Source of the DNA: Pirellulales bacterium
GTDB taxonomy: Bacteria > Planctomycetota > Planctomycetia > Pirellulales > PALSA-1355
Length of the DNA: 64,000 nt
Direction of reading: 5' to 3'
Assembly: GCA_022844125.1 (NCBI GenBank)
Contig: JALHMI010000014.1
Location: forward strand, 1-64,000
The notes beneath the pieces were generated by a model. That model ran no database searches. It worked only from the letters and a program-made list of their open reading frames with translations, and was not told where the DNA came from. The position numbers and the translations under genes were made by a program. This document shows, one piece after another, positions 1 to 8,876 of the stretch. Each line of letters opens with the position of its first letter. Positions within the stretch are counted from its first letter, which is position 1.

Positions 1-125
1 TTGCACAGCACGAGGCCTTCCTGCACGCCGCTCTCGCGTACGATCCGTTCGACCTCTGGCGTGATGTTCAAGAACGCCATTCGCTCCGGCAGGTTGAAGG
101 CGAGGTATTCGGTCTTAAATTTCAT
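1..125 (-). CDS. YjbQ/UPF0047 family protein, N-terminal part (cut by window edge)
   Basis: Only the first 41 codons are present; the gene runs off the left edge. The visible start reads [16 protein letters not shown] and continues with [17 protein letters not shown], which resembles the N-terminus of the YjbQ (UPF0047) family, small proteins for which weak thiamine-phosphate synthase activity has been described. The ATG at 123-125 is the first start. The gene is divergent from the carbonic anhydrase gene, so 126-310 must hold both promoters. The rest of the protein, including the conserved histidines, is outside the window. Confidence 0.7.
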   Translation of the reverse strand, partial: MKFKTEYLAFNLPERMAFLNITPEVERIVRESGVQEGLVLC

Positions 126-310
126 TTCTGACCCAGAGGGCAAAGGGCGGACACGTTCGAGATTCTAATGCCCCGCCGTGCCTTCGGCTAATGCTGACGG
201 GCTCCTACCCATTCTGCCGCAGGGTATTCAGCTTCCCGCTACCTTACGATTCATTAAGATATGCGAGCCACCTTCGACCAGAGCACATCAGACCCGCGCC
301 GAGCCCACAC

Positions 311-1183
311 ATGGAACTCATCTACCGTTACGACCCCTATCAGCCAGTCGTCATCCAGCATCCGGATACTCCCGAGGAGGCAGTGACCACGCTGATGTCG
401 GGCAACAGGCGACTGGTCTCGATGATCGACCGAATGCAAAAAGCTTCGCTCGACGGCAACGGCGTCGGTGCTAGCGAAGTCATTCCGGTCGACCTGGTAT
501 CGATGGGCCTGCCATTTATTCGTGGAGCTGCGCTCGATCAGGCGCCGTTTGCCCTGGTGCTGGGCTGCAGCGATGCTCGCGTGCCAATCGAGTCGGTGTT
601 CGATCAGTCGTTCAACGACTTGTTTGCGATTCGCATCGCGGGCAATGTGCTGGGTACCGAGTGCATCGGCAGCGTGGACTACGCGGTGCGAAATTTCGGC
701 AAGAGCTTACAGGCGATCGTCGTTGTCGGCCACACCGGCTGCGGCGCCGTGACGGCCGCGGTGGATACGTACCTCAGCCCGACGGCGTTTACGAACATCG
801 CGCTCACGCATCCGCTTCGGACTCTGGTGGATCGCATCATGATCGCCGTCCGCGCCGCGGCCAACGCGTTCGACCGCTGCTTCGGCCACGAGTTCCATAA
901 GCACCCACAGTATCGTGCAGCGCTCATCCATGCCGCGGTGTACCTGAATGCCGCGATTGCCGCCTTTGACCTGCAGCGCGAAGCACGCTCGGCGATGGCC
1001 GCGAATGTCAAAGCCTACTATGGCGTATGCGACATTGGAACGATGCTCGTGCGCGATCAACCCCCGCTGGTGCCTACGAGCGACCCGCACCTGAGCCTGG
1101 CGCCGAAAGATGCAGCGTCATTCATGACGCTTGCGAACGAGATTGTCACGGCGGTGGTCACGCTGCTGGATGCCGAAGTCTGA
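311..1183 (+). CDS. Beta-class carbonic anhydrase
   Basis: Cytoplasmic zinc enzyme that interconverts CO2 and bicarbonate. The 290-residue product carries the beta-class signature: CSDAR at residues 86-90 gives the first zinc cysteine and the Asp-Arg dyad, and HTGC at 141-144 gives the zinc histidine and second cysteine. The reading frame is open further upstream, to a possible start at 191, but that extension lacks similarity to the family, so the ATG at 311 (MELIYRYDPY) is preferred. The segment after the second zinc cysteine contains a long helical insert before the C-terminal strand, making the protein longer than the usual 200-230 residues. It stands alone, divergent from yjbQ and convergent with the TM2 protein gene. 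Confidence 0.9.
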   Translation: MELIYRYDPYQPVVIQHPDTPEEAVTTLMSGNRRLVSMIDRMQKASLDGNGVGASEVIPVDLVSMGLPFIRGAALDQAPFALVLGCSDARVPIESVFDQSFNDLFAIRIAGNVLGTECIGSVDYAVRNFGKSLQAIVVVGHTGCGAVTAAVDTYLSPTAFTNIALTHPLRTLVDRIMIAVRAAANAFDRCFGHEFHKHPQYRAALIHAAVYLNAAIAAFDLQREARSAMAANVKAYYGVCDIGTMLVRDQPPLVPTSDPHLSLAPKDAASFMTLANEIVTAVVTLLDAEV

Positions 1184-1194
1184 CCGGCGAATCG

Positions 1195-1629
1195 TTAGAC
1201 GCGTATGTAACCGCGGTTGATTTCATCGATTTGTTCGTTGAGCGTCCACAGGTCATAGAGCCAGCCCAGACCGAGGAGGCCGCCGGTCAGCAGCCAGATC
1301 ACGCCGGTCACCCACTTGCCCATATAGAAGCGGTGGATGCCCGGCACGCCCAAGAACGTGAGCAGGATCCAGGCGATCGTGTAGTCCAGCGGGCCCGGCG
1401 CATACCGCCAGTCCGCCTCGCGATCCATCGATGGGATCAAAAACAGATCGACGATCCAGCCGACGAAGAGCAGGCCCAGCGTGAAGAACCAGATCGTGCC
1501 AGTGATCGGCCGGCCGTAATAAAACCGGTGAGCCCCAAAGATCCCAAACAGCCACACAACGTAACCTACTACCAGCGAATGCGTGTTGGACGCGGCACGG
1601 GGTTCGAAGTACGGAGAAGCCGTGGACAT
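1195..1629 (-). CDS. Membrane protein with two TM2 domains
   Basis: A 144-residue inner-membrane protein built from two copies of the TM2 domain. Copy one spans about residues 18-64 and copy two about 84-129. Each has the family pattern of a short helix, a turn with G-hRFY-G ([16 protein letters not shown]), and a second helix ending in W-hxDL (GWIVDLF, GWLYDLW). TM2 proteins have no agreed biochemical role in bacteria. The ATG at 1629 is preferred over the adjacent GTG at 1632 because a GAGGA sequence lies about 8 nt upstream. The gene is convergent with the carbonic anhydrase gene, with an 11-nt gap. Confidence 0.85.
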   Translation of the reverse strand: MSTASPYFEPRAASNTHSLVVGYVVWLFGIFGAHRFYYGRPITGTIWFFTLGLLFVGWIVDLFLIPSMDREADWRYAPGPLDYTIAWILLTFLGVPGIHRFYMGKWVTGVIWLLTGGLLGLGWLYDLWTLNEQIDEINRGYIRV

Positions 1630-1817
1630 CACTTGGGTTCCTCGAATTCGATGTACTCAAAGTGCGACTCGGCCGGGCAGCCGCTCAAGTGTAGTTCGCT
1701 CCTCAAAGCGCCATCTTGGCAGTTCCGACCGACGCGTCCATCCGAGGGGCAAACAGCGTGCCGACGACGTCCTGACTTACGTGTCCGAAAACGGCCAGCG
1801 GCCCCGCCGGACTCCGC

Positions 1818-1823
1818 TACAAT
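1818..1823 (+). promoter_or_regulatory. -10-like hexamer immediately upstream of the Ada-AlkA start
   Basis: The hexamer TACAAT (5 of 6 matches to TATAAT) ends 6 nt before the ATG at 1830, so transcription would begin on or next to the start codon and give a leaderless mRNA. No convincing -35 box is present at the usual spacing and no Shine-Dalgarno sequence precedes the ATG. This is an inference from position only. Confidence 0.35.
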
Positions 1824-1829
1824 TTGGAC

Positions 1830-3299
1830 ATGACGATCGACGACAATGCCTGCTATCGAGCACTTTCGGCTCGGGACTCCCGCTTCGACGGCCTGTATTT
1901 CACGGGTGTGCGAACGACAGGAATCTATTGCCGCCCCGTTTGCACGGCGAAGACTCCTGCCCGCTCGAGTTGCCGGTTTTTTGCCAGCGCGGCCTTAGCC
2001 GAGCAGGCCGGCTTTCGACCCTGCCTGCGTTGCCGTCCCGAGCTGGCCCCTGGCCATTCTCCCGTCGACAGCACGCGCACGCTGGCTCGTGCGGCGGCGG
2101 CACGGATCGAAGCCGGGGCACTGAACGACGGGGAAAGCCTGGAGTCGCTTGCCGGATCGCTCCGCATCAGTTCCCGGCAGCTTCGCCGCGCGATGCGACG
2201 CGAACTGGGCGTCTCGCCCGTGGAGTTGGCCCAAACCTGCCGGCTGCTGCTGGCCAGGCGTTTGATCGCGGACAGCCGGCTGCCGCTGGTGCAAGTGGCG
2301 TTTGCGGCGGGATTCGAAAGCGTCCGGCGCTTTAACGCCGCCTTTCGCAGTCACTATCGATTGACGCCCACCACCATGCGTCGCGCGTCCGGCGGCGGCA
2401 ATGCGGTGGGGGAGAATCTTCGCCTGTTGCTCGGATACCGACCGCCACTGGCCTGGAACGCACTGCTTCGATTCTTGGCGGCCCGCGCGATCGCCGGGGT
2501 CGAATGCGTCACTGCCGACGCCTACCACCGCACCGTCGCCATCGGCAAGCATCGTGGCTGGCTCAGCGTGAGGCAGTTTTCAGAAAAGAACCAGTTGGTG
2601 GTCGAACTCGCTCCATCGCTCGCGCCGGTGCTGCCGCAGGTCCTCGCTCGCCTGCGAAGCTTGTTCGACGTCGACGCCCGGCCCGATGTCATTGCCATGC
2701 ATCTGGCCGCTGACGAGCGTCTGGCCGCCGCCGTTAGGCGCGAGCCGGGCTTGCGCGTGCCTGGCGCCTTCGATGGCTTCGAACTATCCTGGCGGGCCGT
2801 CCTGGGACAGCAAGTCTCGGTGCGCGGGGCATCAACCCTGGCCGCCCGGCTCGCCGAGCGATTGGGAGAGCCAATTGCCACGTCGCTCCCTTGTCTCAAT
2901 CGTCTCACCCCGCCGCCCGCTGCGATTGCCGCGGCGCGAACCTCCACAATCTCCGGCATCGGCCTGCCCAGCGCGCGCGCCGAAACCCTGCGCGGGCTGG
3001 CGAAAGCCGTCGAGCGGGGCACGATCAGCTTCGAGCCTGGAGTCGATCCAGCAGAAACCGAAGACTCGCTCTTGCAACTTGCCGGCATTGGCCCCTGGAC
3101 CGCGGCCTACATCGCGATGCGCGGACTGCATTGGCCCGATGCTTTTCCCGTGGGAGACCTGGGGCTTGTTAAGGCGAGCGGACTCTCGAAACGAAAGCTG
3201 ATCGAAGCGACAGAACTCTGGCGACCGTGGCGGGCCTATGCCGCCATGCATCTCTGGGAAACTCTTCACGATGGGAATGTACGGAGCACCACCGCATGA
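1830..3299 (+). CDS. Ada-type regulator fused to AlkA DNA-3-methyladenine glycosylase
   Basis: A 489-residue repair protein with three parts. Residues 1-75 form the Ada zinc domain with four cysteines (C34, C38, C65, C68; GIYCRPVC and CLRC); the first is the methylphosphotriester acceptor that turns Ada into an activator. Residues about 85-175 form an AraC-type helix-turn-helix. Residues about 190-480 are an AlkA glycosylase with the helix-hairpin-helix (GIGPWTAAYIAMR) and the catalytic aspartate in FPVGDLGL, which removes alkylated bases. The track start at 1824 is a TTG; the ATG at 1830 is preferred. Its TGA overlaps the ATG of the next gene (ATGA), so the two are translationally coupled and form an adaptive-response operon. 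Confidence 0.9.
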   Translation: MTIDDNACYRALSARDSRFDGLYFTGVRTTGIYCRPVCTAKTPARSSCRFFASAALAEQAGFRPCLRCRPELAPGHSPVDSTRTLARAAAARIEAGALNDGESLESLAGSLRISSRQLRRAMRRELGVSPVELAQTCRLLLARRLIADSRLPLVQVAFAAGFESVRRFNAAFRSHYRLTPTTMRRASGGGNAVGENLRLLLGYRPPLAWNALLRFLAARAIAGVECVTADAYHRTVAIGKHRGWLSVRQFSEKNQLVVELAPSLAPVLPQVLARLRSLFDVDARPDVIAMHLAADERLAAAVRREPGLRVPGAFDGFELSWRAVLGQQVSVRGASTLAARLAERLGEPIATSLPCLNRLTPPPAAIAAARTSTISGIGLPSARAETLRGLAKAVERGTISFEPGVDPAETEDSLLQLAGIGPWTAAYIAMRGLHWPDAFPVGDLGLVKASGLSKRKLIEATELWRPWRAYAAMHLWETLHDGNVRSTTA

Positions 3300-3820
3300 G
3301 CGCACTCACTTACTTTGATTATCTGGGCAGTCCGCTCGGCGAGTTGTTGATCGTCGGCGACGGTCGGCACGTTACCCGGCTCTATCTGCCGAACCACAAG
3401 CGAGCCGTGCAGCCCGACGCGTCGTGGCGGCAGTCGATAGCGCCATTCGAACAAGCGCGCGAGGAACTCGCCGAATACTTTGCCGGCCAGCGGATGACTT
3501 TTGAAGTATCGGTTCGCGGAGCCGGTACTCCCTTTCAGCAACGCGTCTGGCAGGAGCTCGTGCAAATACCCTTCGGCACGACGATCTCCTACGCCGAACT
3601 CGCGCGCCGCGTCGGACAGCCGAACGCCTCGCGAGCCGTCGGCAACGCGAACGGCCGTAACCCGATCTCGATCATCGTGCCTTGCCACCGCGTGATCGGA
3701 GCCGATGGCCGCCTGACCGGCTACGCGGGCGGGCTCGACAACAAACGCTGGCTGCTCGATTTGGAACGGGGCGAACGGTCGCTGGCCTTCTCTGCGGAGG
3801 GGCAGGCGATAACTCACTGA
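3296..3820 (+). CDS. ogt: Methylated-DNA--protein-cysteine S-methyltransferase
   Basis: Suicide repair enzyme that transfers the alkyl group from O6-alkylguanine to its own cysteine. The 174-residue protein has the active-site motif PCHRV with C130 as acceptor, preceded by the RAVGNANGRNP segment, which contains the DNA-binding arginine finger, and followed by GYAGGLDNKRWLL. The start overlaps the stop of the Ada-AlkA gene by the ATGA arrangement. Together the two genes cover phosphotriester sensing, N-alkyl base excision and O6-alkyl reversal. The last 7 bp overlap the 3' end of the convergent hydrolase gene. Confidence 0.93.
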   Translation: MSALTYFDYLGSPLGELLIVGDGRHVTRLYLPNHKRAVQPDASWRQSIAPFEQAREELAEYFAGQRMTFEVSVRGAGTPFQQRVWQELVQIPFGTTISYAELARRVGQPNASRAVGNANGRNPISIIVPCHRVIGADGRLTGYAGGLDNKRWLLDLERGERSLAFSAEGQAITH

Positions 3821-5808
3821 TCGGACTTGAGCCGTTCCTTTAGCATCGCGGCCAGATCGGTCAGGTCGTAGTGCTCCAGCACTCCCGGCACGACGAGTTC
3901 CAGCAGTTGCGAGTCTCCCGGGCGCGCGACGACGTCGTCTTCCCACGAACGGATTGAATCGCGCAGCACGAGCGACGTGATCCGGTCGTCCAACGCCGCG
4001 GCATGCAGCGCAATTGGGCCGGCGCGGCGGCTAGCGATGACACGCAGGTCGGAAATATCGACATCAGGCAGCGCGGCCGCATAGGCCACCGCGGTCAACA
4101 GGTCCGAAGTTCGCTGAGCCAGCAGCGGCCGGCCAACGTGCATCGCGAGCATCGAAGTGCGGAAGCCCTCGTTCTGATATTTCGAGCCGGCCTTCTTGCT
4201 GTCGGCCGTTTCGCCGTAGCCGCGAAGGTCCACCGCCAACACGGCACAACCTTCTTCGACCAGCTTTACAATTACTCCCTGCTCGCCAATCTCCGCCGTC
4301 TTGCCCGCCGAGTCGACCAGGATGACCAGCGGGTGCTTTTCCGCATGGTCGCCAGGCTTGAAGTGCAGCGCCGGTAGCGGGAAGCCATCTGCACTCTTGA
4401 TAACGAGCTTCGAAGCAACCAACCCCGCAACGTCCGCTTCGCCGAATGGCTCGACCTCCACGGCTGCACTGGCCGGCCTGGGCAAGTTCATTGCCCGCCG
4501 AATCACCTCAATGCGCTGGCTCGGCGACAGGACCGACCAGGCCTCGCTACGCTGCTCTCGCAATTCCGCGGTGCGCTTCCGATTGAAATCCACAACCGTC
4601 TGTTCGTCTGCGAACTCCTGCACCACCTGACCGGAGCTGGTCACTCGCAAGGCGGCATCAGCTTGCAATTTAAGCGGTGGCTCGGCCACCGGCCGATCAT
4701 CGTCCAGCAGCCAGCGGCGCATCCAATGCACGGCCGCCTGGCGCCGCGGCTGGCTGAAGCCATGCTCATCGTCGTACGAAAACAGACCTGTCCGCTCGGG
4801 TTGTCCTAACACGCGGTAGACCGCTTCGGCCTCCTTGGCCGCGGTGCGTGTGCCGCCGAAATCGAAGAAATCCTGCTTCGCGGCAAGGATCAACGTTGGC
4901 TTCGGAGCCCGCATCGTGATCAGATCGGCGTGATCGATGCCCGCAGGTCCCTGACCGGGAAAATGCTGCTCGCAATCCTGTGGTCCAATCGTCTTGAACA
5001 ATCGCTCGAGCGTCGTGATGAAACACGACGGCGCCGCCACCGAAATCCGCTTGTCGATCGCCATCAACCAGGTCGTCATGGTGCCGCCGCCGGAGTTGCC
5101 CGTGCAGCCAAGTCGCGTGGGATCAACCTCGGGGCGCGAAGCGAGGTAATCCATGCTGCGCAGCCCGTCCCAGATGCGATAGTGTCCCGTACTGCGGCCA
5201 ACGAGCAGTGAACCGACCCCGACCAGCGTATGCTCGTTCGTACCATGACCGATTGGATCGGGAAGTTGATTTCGCTCTCCCTGGCCGATCGGATCGTAAA
5301 TCAACGCCGCGCAGCCGTTGAGCGCAAGCAGGATGCAAACGCTCTGGTAGGCCTCGCTGGCCTTGCCGTTCGCGCTATGGCCGCACGGCACCAGGACGCC
5401 TGGAACGGGCTTGGAAGTGTCTGCCGGTAGATAGAGATTCGCGGTGACGCGATGCTTCGGCCGGCTCTCGTAGACAACCCGCTCGATGCGGTACTGCGGA
5501 TAGATGCTCACGATCGAACCCACGGTGCGAGCGTTCAGTGGGGTGCGCTCAGGAAAATCTCCTACCAGCCGGGCGAAGTCCGCGCGGAGCTGCTGCTGCC
5601 GTGCTTGCAGCCCTTCGGGCGAGGCGGTGGCCGCTGCGACAGCCTCATTGCGAACTTCGTACTGCCGATCGAACTCCGCGAGCAGATGATCGTAGAGCAA
5701 GATATCCTGCCCCGGCGGCAACGTCCGCAGGCCGTCCTCGGCTGACGAGGGAACCGGCAGCCAGCCCCCCAGAACAACAGCTATCGCGGCGAGCAATCGC
5801 GAGCGCAT
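3814..5808 (-). CDS. Exported protein with two alpha/beta-hydrolase domains (acetyl-xylan-esterase-like)
   Basis: A 664-residue protein with an N-terminal signal peptide (residues 1-23, ending near SSAED). Residues about 95-380 form a complete alpha/beta hydrolase with the nucleophile elbow GNSGGG (S239), and are reminiscent of acetyl xylan esterase/dienelactone-hydrolase-type proteins found in many copies in planctomycetes. Residues about 440-660 are a second, more diverged hydrolase-like domain (LVDSAGKTAE, VLAVDLRGYGET) in which I see no clear nucleophile elbow; it may be structural. It probably acts on acetylated polysaccharide or a similar ester in the periplasm. It is convergent with ogt, overlapping by 7 bp, and divergent from the S45 acylase gene. 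Confidence 0.8.
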   Translation of the reverse strand: MRSRLLAAIAVVLGGWLPVPSSAEDGLRTLPPGQDILLYDHLLAEFDRQYEVRNEAVAAATASPEGLQARQQQLRADFARLVGDFPERTPLNARTVGSIVSIYPQYRIERVVYESRPKHRVTANLYLPADTSKPVPGVLVPCGHSANGKASEAYQSVCILLALNGCAALIYDPIGQGERNQLPDPIGHGTNEHTLVGVGSLLVGRSTGHYRIWDGLRSMDYLASRPEVDPTRLGCTGNSGGGTMTTWLMAIDKRISVAAPSCFITTLERLFKTIGPQDCEQHFPGQGPAGIDHADLITMRAPKPTLILAAKQDFFDFGGTRTAAKEAEAVYRVLGQPERTGLFSYDDEHGFSQPRRQAAVHWMRRWLLDDDRPVAEPPLKLQADAALRVTSSGQVVQEFADEQTVVDFNRKRTAELREQRSEAWSVLSPSQRIEVIRRAMNLPRPASAAVEVEPFGEADVAGLVASKLVIKSADGFPLPALHFKPGDHAEKHPLVILVDSAGKTAEIGEQGVIVKLVEEGCAVLAVDLRGYGETADSKKAGSKYQNEGFRTSMLAMHVGRPLLAQRTSDLLTAVAYAAALPDVDISDLRVIASRRAGPIALHAAALDDRITSLVLRDSIRSWEDDVVARPGDSQLLELVVPGVLEHYDLTDLAAMLKERLKSDQ

Positions 5809-5860
5809 GAAATTCCTGAAAAACGCTGAAACTTATCGCCCCAACACGGGTATCAATGCG

Positions 5861-5905
5861 GTAAACTCCGCAAGCATCGCGGGTGTCCGATGCGTCCCAG
5901 TTTAC
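5861..5905. repeat. Nested inverted repeat (stem-loop)
   Basis: Outer arms GTAAACT (5861-5867) and AGTTTAC (5899-5905) enclose inner arms GCATCG (5874-5879) and CGATGC (5888-5893) with an 8-nt loop. All pairs are perfect. It lies in the divergent promoter region, upstream of both genes, so it could be an operator or a leader structure. Confidence 0.55.
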
Positions 5906-5907
5906 TG

Positions 5908-5935
5908 GCAATGCGCAGCGTATTCCACGCATTGC
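5908..5935. repeat. Perfect 8-bp stem-loop next to the nested inverted repeat
   Basis: Arms GCAATGCG (5908-5915) and CGCATTGC (5928-5935) are perfect complements around a 12-nt loop. It begins 2 nt after the preceding stem-loop ends. There is no T-run on either strand, so a terminator role is unlikely. Confidence 0.5.
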
Positions 5936-6116
5936 GCAACAGGTCTCTGCTCGCGACTTGTCACGGCCGTCAGGGCTGGTTACTTTGTCACTTATCAGGG
6001 GACTTCTCAAACGGCCGGGCGTATTCCCCCAGAACACCGGCCAGTGACGCAGTTTATCGCGCCGCCGCGATTGGTTTCGCCCGCGAGCGCCGTTCTTACC
6101 GCTAAGGGGTGCACGC

Positions 6117-8372
6117 ATGTCCGAGGTTGCTGGTCTTCGCTTCCGTTTCGTTCGTCGCGCGATGATGCTCGCCGTCCTGCTGTTTGCTCCGCTCGCAGCG
6201 CGGGCGGCAGAAAATCTGCAATCGGAGCTCGATCCGAAGGTGCTTGCCCAGAGCGTGACGATCTATCGCGACGCCTATGGCATGCCCCACATCGACGGGC
6301 CGAACGATGAATCCGTGCTCTTCGGCTATGGCTACGCCCAGGCCGAGGACTACTTCTGGCAGATCGAAGACTCGTACGCCCTGGGTCTCGGCCGCTATAG
6401 CGAACTCTACGGCAAGCAGTTTCTGGCCAAGGACAAACGCAACCGTGCGTTCGAGATTCCGCAGCGTTCGAAAGTCGACTTCGAAAAGCTCGACCCGGAA
6501 CCCAAGCGCGCCGGCACCGCATTCATTATGGGCATCAACTACTACCTCGACACGCACCCCAGCGTAAAGCCGCGACTGCTCACGCGTTTTGAACCCTGGT
6601 ATTTGCTGGCCTTTGGCCGCGCCGCCACGCTCGAACTCCTCGGCGGTCACCTGCACGTTTCCACCGACGAAGTGCCGAGCGATTACGCCCGCAAAAAGCT
6701 TGAGGACGAAATCGAGGAAGCCCGCGGCTCGAATGCCTGGGCCATTTCGGGCAAGAAGACCCGCAGCGGCAAGCCGATGCTGCTGATCAATCCGCACCAG
6801 CCGTTCTTCGGATACGGCCAGTTCTATGAAGCTCACCTGCGCAGCGGCGCCGGCTGGAACTTTACCGGCGCTTCGTTCTTCGGCACGCCGCTGCCCGTGA
6901 TCGGACACAACGAGCACTGCGGTTGGGGCATGACCGTCAACGAACCGAACGTCGGCAGCTCGTGGAAGGAAACCTTCGACGACCCCAGCAATCCGCTCAA
7001 CTATCGCTATGGGGACGGCTATCGCACGGCCGAAGAGTGGACCGACACGATCCTGGTCAAGAACGGCCGGCGAATGGACAAGGTTGAGTGCACGTTCCGC
7101 AAGACGCATCACGGACCGATTCTCAAGAAGCTCAGCGACACCGAGTACGTTTCGGCCGCTCTGGGCAAGCTCTTTGAGGCCGTGCTTTCGCGACAAGGCA
7201 TCAAGATGCTCCGCTCGAAGAATCTCGACGAATTCAAAGAAGCCATGTCGATGCTCGAGTTGCCGCTGTTCAACATCGTGTACGCCGACATCGACGGCAA
7301 CATCTTCTATGCCTACAACGGCATCGTGCCGAAGCGCGACCCTTCCTTCGACTGGACCAAGACCGTCGACGGCAGCGATCCGCGCACCGAATGGCAGGGC
7401 ATCCATCCCTTCCGCGATCTGCCGCAACTCCTGAACCCCGAGTCGGGCTACATCCAGAACTGCAACTCCACGCCGTACACCACGACGGATGACGCGGGGC
7501 CGGCGATCGGCGATTACCCGGCCTACATGGTCGAAGACCGGTACGACGACAAGCGCCGGGCCAAGATGTCGCGCAAGATTCTCCGCGAGGCCACCGACGT
7601 CACGTTTGAGAAGTGGCAGGAAATGTCGTTCGACACCACGGTCTACTGGGCGCTGGCGGAGTTCCCGACCTACAAGCGCGAGCTCGAGAAGCTCAAGCAG
7701 TCCGATCCCAAGCTCGCGGCCGAAGTCGAGCCCTACCTGGCCCACCTGCTCGATTGGAATTGCGTCGGCACGCTCGAGAGCACCCAGGCCACGCTGTGCA
7801 TCGCCTGGTACGAGGAGCTCTACGGCTTCGGCTATCCGGCCGAAACGCTTAAGGCCCAATATGTGTCGAACGTGTCCGAACAGTTCAAAGCCCTCGTCAC
7901 CGCGGCCGGTAAGCTCAAGTCCAACTTCGGAGACTGGAAAGTTCCCTACGGCGACGCAAACCGCCTGCAGCGACACGCCAACGTCTCGGACTTCTATCGC
8001 ATCCCCTTCAGCGACAAACTCCCGAGTCTGCCGAGCGCCGGCATGCCGGGTCCGCCGGGCGTCGTGTTCACGATGTACTTCACACCGTCGATCTACCTGC
8101 CGCCGCTCAAGGAGATGAAGAACCACTATGCGGTTGTGGGCACGAGCTACTCGTGCATCGTCGAGTTCGGCGACAAGCTGAAGAGCAAGTCGCTACTCCA
8201 GTACGGCTCCAGCGGCGATCCGAAGAGCCCACACTTCTTCGACCAGGCAGAACTGATGTCCCAGAAGCAGATGAAGGACAACTACATCTACTTTGAAGAC
8301 GTGATTGCGAACGCCAAGCGGAAGTACCACCCCGGCGAAGAACAGCCGGTCGATTCGCAGGCCGCCAAATAG
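6117..8372 (+). CDS. Exported penicillin-acylase-family (S45) N-terminal-nucleophile hydrolase
   Basis: A 751-residue precursor of the S45 amidohydrolase family, which includes penicillin acylase and acyl-homoserine-lactone acylase. Residues 1-31 are a signal peptide. The alpha-chain region (about 45-200) has the family motif YRDAYGMPHI. The junction GSNAWAI supplies S205 as the likely autocatalytic N-terminal nucleophile of the beta chain, followed by the LLINPHQPF segment. The mature enzyme would be a processed alpha/beta dimer in the periplasm that hydrolyses an amide; the substrate cannot be read from sequence. A second member, encoded at 61776-63995, shares the same layout. The ATG has an AAGGGG sequence 8 nt upstream. 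Confidence 0.88.
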   Translation: MSEVAGLRFRFVRRAMMLAVLLFAPLAARAAENLQSELDPKVLAQSVTIYRDAYGMPHIDGPNDESVLFGYGYAQAEDYFWQIEDSYALGLGRYSELYGKQFLAKDKRNRAFEIPQRSKVDFEKLDPEPKRAGTAFIMGINYYLDTHPSVKPRLLTRFEPWYLLAFGRAATLELLGGHLHVSTDEVPSDYARKKLEDEIEEARGSNAWAISGKKTRSGKPMLLINPHQPFFGYGQFYEAHLRSGAGWNFTGASFFGTPLPVIGHNEHCGWGMTVNEPNVGSSWKETFDDPSNPLNYRYGDGYRTAEEWTDTILVKNGRRMDKVECTFRKTHHGPILKKLSDTEYVSAALGKLFEAVLSRQGIKMLRSKNLDEFKEAMSMLELPLFNIVYADIDGNIFYAYNGIVPKRDPSFDWTKTVDGSDPRTEWQGIHPFRDLPQLLNPESGYIQNCNSTPYTTTDDAGPAIGDYPAYMVEDRYDDKRRAKMSRKILREATDVTFEKWQEMSFDTTVYWALAEFPTYKRELEKLKQSDPKLAAEVEPYLAHLLDWNCVGTLESTQATLCIAWYEELYGFGYPAETLKAQYVSNVSEQFKALVTAAGKLKSNFGDWKVPYGDANRLQRHANVSDFYRIPFSDKLPSLPSAGMPGPPGVVFTMYFTPSIYLPPLKEMKNHYAVVGTSYSCIVEFGDKLKSKSLLQYGSSGDPKSPHFFDQAELMSQKQMKDNYIYFEDVIANAKRKYHPGEEQPVDSQAAK

Positions 8373-8399
8373 ACGGGCAACGCGCGTTTTAGCGTCGGT

Positions 8400-8876
8400 T
8401 CACGCGGCGCGTGCGCTGGCTTCTCGCTTCGAGCGCCACATGCGGTAGCGAGTGTAAACGAGCCCCGCAACCAACGCGGTATTTGCCACGGCCCATACCG
8501 GCAGCGGTAATTGGTCGCGATGCCGAAAGTGTGGGAGATCGTGGGAATCGATTTCCACGAGGTAGGACTCCTCGCCGGTCGCTTCGTCCTGAAATCGTGT
8601 GACTTGCGGCTTTTCGACGACGACTCGAAAAGACTCCGGCGGCGCGGTTAGCAGGTTGAGCAGGGGCCCCAGGTTGAAGACGAACATCAGCCCCAGAATG
8701 CTCCACTGCCACTTGCGGAAGTCGCGCATTGTGGGATCGGGCGTCTGCGGCGGCTCGGCGTAACGAGGCTTGGGCAGGATCCGCTCTTTATTCTTCGCGA
8801 GTTTCTCGGCCTGCTCATCCAGCCGCCGCCGCTCACGTTCGAGATATTTTTGCGATTCAAGCATGGGATGCCTCAT
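8400..8876 (-). CDS. Small membrane protein with two transmembrane helices, function unknown
   Basis: A 158-residue protein. The N-terminus is charged and likely coiled coil (YLERERRRLDEQAEKL), followed by a proline-rich stretch, a membrane helix at WSILGLMFVFNLGPLLNLL, an extracytoplasmic segment of about 50 residues and a second helix at LPVWAVANTALVAGLVY with a basic tail. I do not recognise the family. The ATG at 8876 overlaps the TGA of the upstream MFS transporter gene (ATGA), so the two are translationally coupled, suggesting a role with that transporter; this is inference from gene order only. A start at 8864 (MLESQKYL) is the alternative. Confidence 0.7.
   Translation of the reverse strand: MRHPMLESQKYLERERRRLDEQAEKLAKNKERILPKPRYAEPPQTPDPTMRDFRKWQWSILGLMFVFNLGPLLNLLTAPPESFRVVVEKPQVTRFQDEATGEESYLVEIDSHDLPHFRHRDQLPLPVWAVANTALVAGLVYTRYRMWRSKREASARAA

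Larger units (their letters stand above)
5809..6116. other. Divergent intergenic region with two stem-loops
   Basis: This 308-bp gap separates two divergently transcribed exported-hydrolase genes and must contain both promoters. No coding frame here looks real. It holds two consecutive stem-loops at 5861-5905 and 5908-5935, listed separately. An AAGGGG ribosome-binding sequence lies just before the ATG of the acylase gene at 6117. Confidence 0.6.

Noticed and set aside
1027-1833. 268-codon plus-strand frame across the TM2 gene
   Set aside because: It is antisense to a clear double-TM2 protein; its charged, proline-rich product looks like a frame artefact.
6102-8126. Long minus-strand open frame (674 codons) opposite the first S45 gene
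   Set aside because: The sense strand encodes a clear S45 protein. High GC at third codon positions leaves one antisense frame without stops; the antisense product has no recognisable motif.
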